Source: an uncultured Ruminococcus sp. (lineage in GTDB: Bacteria > Bacillota > Clostridia > Oscillospirales > Acutalibacteraceae). Taken from it: a stretch of DNA of 5,419 bases. Below are positions 1 through 5,186 of the stretch, in pieces (position 1 is the stretch's first letter; the number at the start of each line of letters is the position of its first letter). The DNA is taken from contig CACZPV010000171.1 of assembly GCA_902783065.1 (NCBI GenBank), positions 1 through 5,419 of the forward strand, in the 5' to 3' direction. A program made the translations under genes and the position numbers. The notes beneath the pieces were generated by a model that was given only the letters and a program-made list of their open reading frames with translations, was not told the DNA's origin and did no database searches.

Positions 1-1614
1 AGCAGATATGTAAATGCATACAAGAACTTGTATGCAACACTTGCAAGTGCAAGAGCATATCTGAAAGGTCACAACTATCCTGAATATATGAGAAGCCAGA
101 AAGCAGTTGCACTTTATGATGAAACTTCACTCGAAGCGCTTGAAACTGCATACGGTACAGCGAAGGATAAATATATCAATTCAACAAGTGTTGCCGAAAT
201 CGAGAGTCAGGTAACTACACTGAAGAATTCGATAAGCAATTTGTCAATTTCTACAGACAGTGTTATTCCTTTGATTTTCTATGATGCATCGAACTATGTT
301 GCAAGCGGTTCAACATTTGAAATTGAGTATTCTACAACTCCGACAGGCACACCGAAATCTTACAAGGTTGATTTGTTCAACACAGAACACTGCCCGATTT
401 ATTTTGTACGTGCAGATAAGATCTATAACGTAAGATTTATTATTGACGGAACAGAACAGGGTGTAATTCAGAAAGAAATCGAACGTTCACAGGGTGCATG
501 GGTATACATGGCACTGCCCAAGAGAGGTAACATTACAACCGCTTATTGGGTACAGAATGCGGCAGCTGACTATCGTCAGATCTCCAATACAGATTTCATA
601 CAGAAGGATGCGTCTGAACAGCTGAATTACTATATGATGAATGAAGGTACAAAGGAATCCAAGGGTGCTGCATCAGAATTAGAAGCTCAGGCAGCAACCT
701 ACAGACCGATAACGTTCTATTTCAAGAATGACGTAAACGTTAAAATGAAGGATGGTACGTCTTATAAGATTCGTGCCGGTGCATACACATTTGAATCTAA
801 CTCCAGCACAGATCCAAGCAAGTCTGACCACGTTATAAAGACTTCAGAAATTCATGATGTAGAAAACGGAGTTATCGAACCTAACAGCCCGCTTGTTTAT
901 ACGCAGGTAGGTGCTCCGGTTAACGGATGGATTCCGACGATGAACCTGTACAGTAAGGTTGCAAAGAAATATTTCGAACAGCCTTCAAGCTATTTCAAGT
1001 ATGAGGATAATTCAGTCAATGCTGAAGATCTTACAAACTGGGTTAAAGTAACCGGATCAGATATGGAACTGGTTGCATCCAGTGGTCATAATAGCAGTAA
1101 AACTGTTAACCTGACTGCGAATGCCGGATTCTTTGCAGCGAACAGACCATGGAACTATATGTCCAAAGAGAATTTCTATTTCCGTTGGGAAGGAAATACA
1201 CCTTTGAAAGTAAAGGAAAATGTATCTATTGCAGCAAAAGAAATCGTATTTGCATCCTCAGGAAAAGTAGATGTCACTTATAACTACGGTAAGCATATTT
1301 ACTTTAAACCGCTTGGCAGTGAAACATCGATGAGAGTGATATTCCCGACTGACCTTTATATCACTTATATCGATAACTTCAGACAGCAGCATTCGTTCAC
1401 GATTCGTGAAGGTGCGTATATCGTTTCCAAGGATAAAGATAATAAAGAAAACTTTATCTGCGATCTTTGTGATGAAGATTATTGGGAGAGCATGGAATAT
1501 GTAACTATCGATAACAGATATGAATCTCTCGGAGGCGGTTACAGCGGAACAGGCGGATCAAATACCAGATTTGGCAGCGCAGTTTACAGCGAAGTTACAT
1601 CTGATGACCTTTAA
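1..1614 (+). CDS. C-terminal part of a large, probably extracellular FIVAR-like/beta-module protein (5' truncated)
   Basis: The frame is open from the first base of the window, so the gene starts upstream; the TTG at 28 is not a credible start. The visible 537 codons begin with helical sequence. About 103-243 is a three-helix stretch with the Y-x-x-x-S-x-x-A-L spacing and heptad-like hydrophobics of FIVAR-type modules found in Gram-positive surface proteins. The rest is rich in Tyr, Thr, Asn and Ser and looks like beta-sandwich or beta-repeat sequence. Two segments resemble each other: 709-792 and 1330-1425 each have Phe-x-x-Asp, alternating hydrophobics, then I-R-x-G-A-Y. The tail (about 1528-1611) is Gly/Ser-rich and ends in acidic residues, with no LPXTG motif and no C-terminal membrane helix, so any anchoring must come from the missing N-terminal part or be non-covalent. 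I do not recognise a catalytic motif. An adhesin or structural surface role is inferred, not shown. Confidence 0.75.
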   Translation, partial: SRYVNAYKNLYATLASARAYLKGHNYPEYMRSQKAVALYDETSLEALETAYGTAKDKYINSTSVAEIESQVTTLKNSISNLSISTDSVIPLIFYDASNYVASGSTFEIEYSTTPTGTPKSYKVDLFNTEHCPIYFVRADKIYNVRFIIDGTEQGVIQKEIERSQGAWVYMALPKRGNITTAYWVQNAAADYRQISNTDFIQKDASEQLNYYMMNEGTKESKGAASELEAQAATYRPITFYFKNDVNVKMKDGTSYKIRAGAYTFESNSSTDPSKSDHVIKTSEIHDVENGVIEPNSPLVYTQVGAPVNGWIPTMNLYSKVAKKYFEQPSSYFKYEDNSVNAEDLTNWVKVTGSDMELVASSGHNSSKTVNLTANAGFFAANRPWNYMSKENFYFRWEGNTPLKVKENVSIAAKEIVFASSGKVDVTYNYGKHIYFKPLGSETSMRVIFPTDLYITYIDNFRQQHSFTIREGAYIVSKDKDNKENFICDLCDEDYWESMEYVTIDNRYESLGGGYSGTGGSNTRFGSAVYSEVTSDDL

Positions 1615-1643
1615 TGGTTCTTGACGGACGAATTATGATCCGT

Positions 1644-1693
1644 AAAAAATAACAAAGTCCGGTACGATTGAAATGAATCGTACCGGACTTTGT
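1644..1693 (-). terminator. Intrinsic terminator between convergent genes
   Basis: The arms 1652-1669 and 1676-1693 are perfectly complementary over 18 bp around the six-base loop at 1670-1675. Read on the minus strand, the stem is followed at once by TATTTTTT (1651-1644), a good U-tract placed 16 nt after the stop codon of the flavoprotein gene. On + the nearest T-run (about 1705-1710) is roughly 11 nt beyond the stem, so termination of the surface-protein transcript is probably less efficient. A shared bidirectional terminator is the simplest reading. Confidence 0.92.
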
Positions 1694-1709
1694 ATATTCC
1701 GATTGTTTT

Positions 1710-2585
1710 TTATCGGGAATTATTTTTTAAAAACTTTATCATGCTTAAACCGGCAATGGCACCGTCACCTACAGCAGTAGAAACCTGCAATATTTTACCT
1801 GTACAGTCCCCGGCTGCATACAGCCCTGGAACAGCAGTTGCACGGTTTTCATCGGTAATAATTTTGCTGCCGTCAACCGGAGCTCCGATTTTTCTTGCTA
1901 TAGCGGTACTGCCGGCAGTTCCTATTGCTATGAAAATACCGGATAATTCCAAAATACTGTCATCCTCAAAAATGACCTTCTGAACTTTTGTATCTCCGGA
2001 AATTTCTTTGATCTTTTTATCAATACAGGAGATTTTGTCAGGAATTTCAGAGGATAATTTTTCTCCGTTTGTCAAAATAGTTACCGTAGAAGATGTGTCA
2101 GATAAAACGGAGGCTTCATGAATGGCATATTCTCCGGATCCGATAACGGCGGTCGTTTTATTTCTGTAGAAAAATGCATCACAGACAGCACAATAGCTGA
2201 CCCCTTTACCCTCGTATTCCTTTAGTCCTTTAATATCAGGTGTTTTTCTCGAGACTCCTGTAGCAATCAGAACTGTATCGTAAACGGCACTGTTACCGTC
2301 CGCAGTCAATGCGGAAAATTTCATTTCTGACGTGATCTGAAGTTCTATTAGTTCGGAGTCAATAAAAATTACACCAAATCTTTGGGCATTTGATCTTCCG
2401 TTCTGAAGCAGTGTCTTTCCGGAAACGGGTTCTGCAAATCCGAAATAGTTTTCAATCATATCTGCTTTTTCCAGAGAGCTTGTACCGTTGGTGATAATGG
2501 TTACTTCAATGTTATTGTTTCTTGCAAGATACAGGGAGGCGGAGATTCCGGCAGGACCAGCGCCGATAATTAATGCTTTTTTCAT
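1710..2585 (-). CDS. Thioredoxin-reductase-like FAD-dependent disulfide oxidoreductase with a non-canonical pyridine-nucleotide site
   Basis: This 291-residue protein has the order and size of a low-Mr thioredoxin reductase (about 310 residues). It shows an N-terminal FAD dinucleotide fold with GAGPAG at 8-13, an ATG hinge at 108-110, the redox-active CAVCD at 132-136 (Cys132 and Cys135), a second Rossmann GSGEYA at 149-154, and the C-terminal FAD-contacting AAGD at 257-260 followed by TAVGDGAIAG. The HRRxxxR motif that binds the NADPH 2'-phosphate in classical enzymes is replaced by TNG at 172-174, and the usual RQ after the AAGD motif is LQ (266-267). The electron donor may therefore be NADH, ferredoxin or a partner flavoprotein; pyridine-nucleotide-independent, ferredoxin-linked members of this family are known in clostridia. 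The protein should be cytoplasmic and reduce thioredoxin or a glutaredoxin/peroxiredoxin-like partner, but no partner gene is in view. The ATG start is supported by GAAAGGAT 8 nt upstream (2593-2600). It appears to be transcribed alone. Confidence 0.88.
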   Translation of the reverse strand: MKKALIIGAGPAGISASLYLARNNNIEVTIITNGTSSLEKADMIENYFGFAEPVSGKTLLQNGRSNAQRFGVIFIDSELIELQITSEMKFSALTADGNSAVYDTVLIATGVSRKTPDIKGLKEYEGKGVSYCAVCDAFFYRNKTTAVIGSGEYAIHEASVLSDTSSTVTILTNGEKLSSEIPDKISCIDKKIKEISGDTKVQKVIFEDDSILELSGIFIAIGTAGSTAIARKIGAPVDGSKIITDENRATAVPGLYAAGDCTGKILQVSTAVGDGAIAGLSMIKFLKNNSR

Positions 2586-2623
2586 GAGCTACATCCTTTC
2601 TGTTGATAAAATACTATAGTGGT

Positions 2624-2652
2624 ATTATATCATTTTTGCAGGGGATTTCCAG
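2624..2652 (-). promoter_or_regulatory. Extended -10 promoter of the flavoprotein gene
   Basis: On the minus strand a perfect TATAAT (2629-2624) is directly preceded by TGA, giving the extended -10 form TGnTATAAT. The -35 region is poor: CTGGAA at 2652-2647 with a 17-bp spacer matches TTGACA at three positions. Transcription would start about 32 nt before the ATG, giving a short leader that contains the AAAGGAT ribosome binding site. Confidence 0.65.
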
Positions 2653-2724
2653 TGAGTTTGTTACAAAAAAAGAAAAAGATATTTCATTTTCCGTAAATTT
2701 ATAAGATATGGAGAAATTTATCGT

Positions 2725-2753
2725 AACCGTTTGTCAAAAACAAAAAAACGGTT
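2725..2753. repeat. Inverted repeat overlapping the -35 box (candidate operator)
   Basis: AACCGTTT at 2725-2732 is the exact complement of AAACGGTT at 2746-2753, with 13 bases between. The right arm runs into the first two bases of the TTGACA box. A second inverted pair, GTCAA (2733-2737) and TTGAC (2752-2756), interlocks with it. Such placement suits a repressor or activator site, but the A-rich spacer makes chance matches easier. No regulator is identified. Confidence 0.4.
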
Positions 2754-2780
2754 GACAAAAGAAGATCGTAAAGGTATAAT
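2752..2780 (+). promoter_or_regulatory. Consensus sigma-A promoter of the polysaccharide operon
   Basis: TTGACA (2752-2757) and TATAAT (2775-2780) are both perfect and are separated by exactly 17 bp. The start point should be near 2787. The upstream sequence is A/T-rich, which could act as an UP element. An ideal promoter in front of a long leader suggests that control acts after initiation, for example by attenuation, or through a repressor at the overlapping inverted repeat. Confidence 0.9.
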
Positions 2781-2827
2781 AGTTTGGTAAGTTAAAGCGT
2801 TTTATTATGTCATTGTATTTTGATCAA

Positions 2828-2853
2828 GTGATGCCGGTCATCACCGTTTTTTT
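2828..2853 (+). terminator. Candidate attenuator in the operon leader
   Basis: GTGATG (2828-2833) pairs with CATCAC (2839-2844) around a five-base loop. After two bases comes a run of seven T (2847-2853). An alternative, shorter stem CGGT/ACCG (2835-2838/2843-2846) abuts the T-run directly. The hairpin lies about 40 nt after the predicted start point and before any gene of the operon, which is an attenuator position. The stem is short, so termination strength is uncertain. Confidence 0.5.
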
Positions 2854-2860
2854 AGGAAAA

Positions 2861-2894
2861 CAGTCAGTCGGAGATCATTCTGAACGGCTGACTG
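2861..2894 (+). promoter_or_regulatory. Stable leader hairpin downstream of the attenuator
   Basis: CAGTCAGTCG (2861-2870) pairs with CGGCTGACTG (2885-2894), with one G-U wobble in RNA, around a 14-nt loop. No U-tract follows, so it is not a terminator. The loop-side GAGAT (2871-2875) is complementary to ATCTC at 2915-2919, allowing an alternative fold. It could be a protein-binding or RNA-stability element; this is inference. Confidence 0.5.
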
Positions 2895-2996
2895 AAATCG
2901 AAAAAATAAAGGTTATCTCTGAAAGCTATTGAGTTACAGATGGATGTGCCGGAGAAGTTTCTGCGTAAGGTCGTTTTTTGATTCCGGCATGGTTTT

Positions 2997-3030
2997 AGGA
3001 GATTTCCTGATGTCAGGAGTGCTTTTGATG
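2997..3030 (+). promoter_or_regulatory. Duplicated ribosome binding site and start codon of cpsC
   Basis: AGGAG at 2997-3001 is 8 nt before ATG 3010, and a second AGGAG at 3015-3019 is 8 nt before ATG 3028. The two starts are in frame and 18 bases apart, and the two 16-base units share 11 positions. TCCTGA (3005-3010) is complementary to TCAGGA (3013-3018), and its TCCT also to the first AGGA (2997-3000), so one anti-Shine-Dalgarno segment could mask either site. Confidence 0.6.
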
Positions 3031-3750
3031 GAAGAAAAAAATGAAAAAGTAAGTGAAAGAGAAATAGACATAAGTGCGATATTGAATATACTTAAAAGAC
3101 ATGTTGTACCACTGGTGTTAGTTACTGTTATTTTTGCCAGTGGATTTTATGTTTATTCGAGATATTTTATCACAAAACAGTATGAAGCAAGCGCTACTTT
3201 AATTGTTAATAACCGAAACAAAAACAAGTCTGCCGTTAATTCAGCAGAAATTACCGCTGCACAGGGATTGGCAGACGTATATTCAATTATTATTAAGTCT
3301 GATGCAGTAATGGTGCCGGTTGTACAGAATCTTAACCTGAATGAAACCAGTGATCAGCTGAAAAAGTATATTAATGTTTCCACAGTTGATTCAACTCAGG
3401 TAATCAGTATTACCATGACACATAAAGACGCAGATTATGCGAAAAAGGTAATTGCAGAGATAGTTAAGGTGGCACCGCCTATTATACAGAAAAAAGTAGC
3501 GGCGGGTTCGGTAAAAATTATTAGTGCAGCACGTATCACTCATGCCGGCGCACCGGTAAGTCCTAATAATGTAAAAAATGGTTTGATCGGAGCGGCAATT
3601 GGTTTTTTGATAACATTGGCTGGTGTGGTTGTAAAAGAATTTTCTAATAATACATTCAAGACGGAAGAAGATATTACCAATTCACTGGGATTGCCTATAC
3701 TTGGAATGATACCTGCAATTGACACGAAATCTTTCAATAAAAGTGTCTGA
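3028..3750 (+). CDS. cpsC: CpsC/Wzz-type polysaccharide chain-length regulator and tyrosine-kinase activator
   Basis: This 240-residue protein has the architecture of Gram-positive polysaccharide co-polymerases. A short cytoplasmic N-terminus carrying IDISAILNILKRH (13-25) is followed by a first membrane helix (about 26-46), an extracellular Wzz domain (about 50-173), the proline motif APVSPNN (175-181), a second membrane helix (about 184-203) and a cytoplasmic tail. The tail contains TEEDITNSLGLPILGMIP (212-229), the juxtamembrane sequence that in relatives contacts and activates the BY-kinase CpsD. No Walker A or Tyr-rich cluster is present, so the kinase is not fused. It is the first gene of the operon, 40 bases before cpsB. 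I chose ATG 3028 because AGGAG lies 8 nt upstream and the product starts like its relatives. ATG 3010 is equally well placed and would add MSGVLL. A start at TTG 2929 is unlikely because the added Arg/Cys/Phe-rich sequence is unlike the family. The symbol follows family analogy. Confidence 0.9.
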   Translation: MEEKNEKVSEREIDISAILNILKRHVVPLVLVTVIFASGFYVYSRYFITKQYEASATLIVNNRNKNKSAVNSAEITAAQGLADVYSIIIKSDAVMVPVVQNLNLNETSDQLKKYINVSTVDSTQVISITMTHKDADYAKKVIAEIVKVAPPIIQKKVAAGSVKIISAARITHAGAPVSPNNVKNGLIGAAIGFLITLAGVVVKEFSNNTFKTEEDITNSLGLPILGMIPAIDTKSFNKSV

Positions 3751-3790
3751 ATCTGATAATCAATATTGAAATGAAGGAATTAATGAAAAA

Positions 3791-4537
3791 ATGATAGATC
3801 TGCATTGTCACATATTGCCGGCAATTGATGACGGCGCAAAAAATAAGGAAATTTCCCTGAAGATGCTGGCAGAGCAAAAAAGACAGGGAGTGAAGGCTAT
3901 TACATTTACACCACATTTTAATTTTAACAGAATTGATGTAGATAGATTTGTGGAAGTAAGACAGCGTAGTTATGAAAGTTTGATGTCCGATCCTCAGGTT
4001 TCGGAGATGGGGATTAAATTTAAACTTGGATGTGAGGTTTATTTTTCAACAAAGTTAAATGAAACAGATCTTGATCCATTATGTTTTGAGGATTCCAATT
4101 ATATATTAATAGAATTTCCTATGGATCAGCGTCCTTATGGACTTAAGCATACGATAGTTGATATACTTAACAGAGGATATCAGCCTATTCTTGCACATGT
4201 GGAGAGGTATCCGTATTTCACAGAGGATCCTGAGCAGCTTTATAATCTTATTGAAAAAGGCTGTGTAGCGCAAATTAATGCCGGAGCAGTTCTTCAGTCG
4301 GATAAAGCTGCTTTGCGGTATATTAAATGGGGTATGGCTCAGCTGATTTGTACGGATTCCCATAATGTGAAGAACAGAGAGCCGAATTTAAAAGAGGCAT
4401 TACGCTTTGTGAAGAAAAAATACGGCGAGGAATATGTTGATTGGTTTGAAAAAAATGCAAGGGATGTTTTTAAAGGTCGTTATGTAGATGAGCCTATGCT
4501 GAAAAAACCAAAAAAGATCTTAGGTTTCTGGATTTGA
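3791..4537 (+). CDS. cpsB: CpsB/YwqE-type PHP-family tyrosine-protein phosphatase
   Basis: This metal-dependent phosphatase removes phosphate from the tyrosine autokinase of capsule or exopolysaccharide systems and so resets the polymerisation cycle; it acts in the cytoplasm. The 248-residue length is normal. The metal-ligand motifs of the PHP fold are all visible: DLHCHILPAIDDG at 3-15 (His5, His7, Asp13/Asp14), TPH with His42, GCEV with Glu82, HVERYP with His136 and Glu138, and TDSH with Asp189 and His191. It therefore looks catalytically intact. ATG 3791 gives the family-typical MIDLHCH start. Its AAGGA (3774-3778) is 12 nt away, longer than ideal. A tiny frame ATG-AAA-AAA-TGA (3783-3794) ends over this start and could deliver ribosomes to it by termination-reinitiation. 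The gene follows cpsC by 40 bases and precedes the sugar transferase by 22. Its usual partner kinase is not in the window. Confidence 0.94.
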   Translation: MIDLHCHILPAIDDGAKNKEISLKMLAEQKRQGVKAITFTPHFNFNRIDVDRFVEVRQRSYESLMSDPQVSEMGIKFKLGCEVYFSTKLNETDLDPLCFEDSNYILIEFPMDQRPYGLKHTIVDILNRGYQPILAHVERYPYFTEDPEQLYNLIEKGCVAQINAGAVLQSDKAALRYIKWGMAQLICTDSHNVKNREPNLKEALRFVKKKYGEEYVDWFEKNARDVFKGRYVDEPMLKKPKKILGFWI

Positions 4538-4550
4538 GCTTAAAGGAGGA

Positions 4551-4569
4551 TGTATTGCAGTGCAATACA
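4551..4569 (+). promoter_or_regulatory. Perfect 19-bp palindrome over the GTG start of the sugar transferase
   Basis: TGTATTGCA (4551-4559) and TGCAATACA (4561-4569) are exact reverse complements around the single base G4560, the first base of the GTG start codon. In mRNA this gives an 8-bp stem with the triloop AGU, placing the start codon in the apex. The ribosome binding site AAAGGAGG (4542-4549) lies just 5' of the stem. It may modulate translation or bind a protein as DNA. Confidence 0.6.
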
Positions 4570-5186
4570 AAAAGAAGCCTTTTTACGATTTTGTAAAAAG
4601 ACTGTTTGATGTCGTGGTTTCTCTTGTATTTATGTTGGTATTTTCAGGTTTCTATTTAGTCATAGCAATAATGGTTGCCGTTTCGGATGGGAAAGGTAAG
4701 CCATTTTTTGTCCAGGAACGCTGTGGAATAAATGGAAAACGGTTCAAGCTGTATAAGTTCAGAACCATGTGTGTAGGTGCTGAGGAACAAAAAGATGATC
4801 TGATGGAATTAAATGAAGCTGACGGACCTGCTTTTAAAATAAAGGATGATCCCAGAATCACTCCATTAGGAAAAGTTCTGCGTTCAACGAATATTGATGA
4901 GTTTCCTCAGATGATGAATATATTTCTGGGTGATATGTCATTTGTTGGTCCCAGACCGCCATTGCCTGATGAGGTTGAACAGTATAATGAAACTGACAGA
5001 TTAAGGCTTTTGGTAAAACCCGGTCTTACATGTTATTGGCAGGCGAGCAGGAATCGTAATGATATTTCGTTTGAACAGTGGATGGAATTAGACAGGAAAT
5101 ATATTGAGGACAGAAGTTTATGGCTTGATCTTAAGCTGATGTTTAAAACGGTAGCTGTAATATTGAAGCATCATGACGGCAGATGA
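4560..5186 (+). CDS. Initiating sugar-1-phosphate transferase (monotopic phosphoglycosyl transferase, bacterial sugar transferase family)
   Basis: The enzyme moves a sugar-1-phosphate from a nucleotide sugar to undecaprenyl phosphate on the inner face of the membrane, the first step of repeat-unit assembly. The 208-residue length matches the minimal catalytic form without the extra N-terminal helices of WbaP-type enzymes. Visible motifs are the basic pair Lys13-Arg14 before a hydrophobic re-entrant helix (about 15-41), QERCG at 52-56, KFRTM at 66-70, the catalytic Asp113-Glu114 in IDEFPQ, VGPRPP at 129-134, and the C-terminal GLTCYWQ (155-161) and RSLWLDLK (185-192). The Ser-Pro that bends the re-entrant helix in relatives is Ser29-Gly30 here. 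The sugar cannot be read from the sequence. GTG 4560 is the only sensible start: AGGAGG lies 10 nt upstream, and the nearby ATG 4550 is out of frame and soon stops. The start codon sits within a perfect palindrome. It is the third gene of the operon, 22 bases after cpsB; no U-tract terminator follows before the window ends. Confidence 0.93.
   Translation: MQYKKKPFYDFVKRLFDVVVSLVFMLVFSGFYLVIAIMVAVSDGKGKPFFVQERCGINGKRFKLYKFRTMCVGAEEQKDDLMELNEADGPAFKIKDDPRITPLGKVLRSTNIDEFPQMMNIFLGDMSFVGPRPPLPDEVEQYNETDRLRLLVKPGLTCYWQASRNRNDISFEQWMELDRKYIEDRSLWLDLKLMFKTVAVILKHHDGR

Larger units (their letters stand above)
2787..3027 (+). promoter_or_regulatory. Long structured 5' leader of the polysaccharide operon
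   Basis: About 240 nt separate the predicted transcription start from the cpsC start. I find no convincing gene here; a 41-codon frame (2807-2932) has no ribosome binding site. Four foldable segments lie in order: the terminator-like hairpin at 2828-2853; a 10-bp stem with one G-U pair at 2861-2870/2885-2894; an 8-bp pairing of 2946-2953 with 2983-2990 across a 29-nt loop that contains a T6 run; and hairpins around the ribosome binding site at 2997-3018. I cannot match the whole to a riboswitch class I know. Processive antitermination is known for Firmicute polysaccharide operons (LoaP-type NusG paralogues, EAR RNA in Bacillus), but no signature of either is demonstrated here. Confidence 0.6.

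Noticed and set aside
1624..1643. Small hairpin ACGGA/TCCGT just after the surface-protein stop codon
   Set aside because: A 5-bp stem with a 10-base loop and no T-run on + is too weak to call beside the 18-bp terminator that follows.
2807..2932. A 41-codon frame on + in the operon leader that spans the attenuator hairpin and ends where a TTG-initiated extension of cpsC begins
   Set aside because: There is no ribosome binding site before its ATG, no recognisable similarity, and a frame of this length is expected by chance. A leader peptide is possible but unsupported.
2929..3027. N-terminal extension of cpsC from TTG 2929
   Set aside because: No ribosome binding site precedes the TTG, and the encoded Arg/Cys/Phe-rich sequence is unlike any CpsC N-terminus. 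The AGGAG sites before 3010 and 3028 fit much better.
3721..3769. GACAC/GTGTC inverted pair and TCAATATTGA palindrome at the end of cpsC
   Set aside because: Both are short and A+T-rich or widely spaced; they are expected by chance and have no T-tract or conserved placement visible here.
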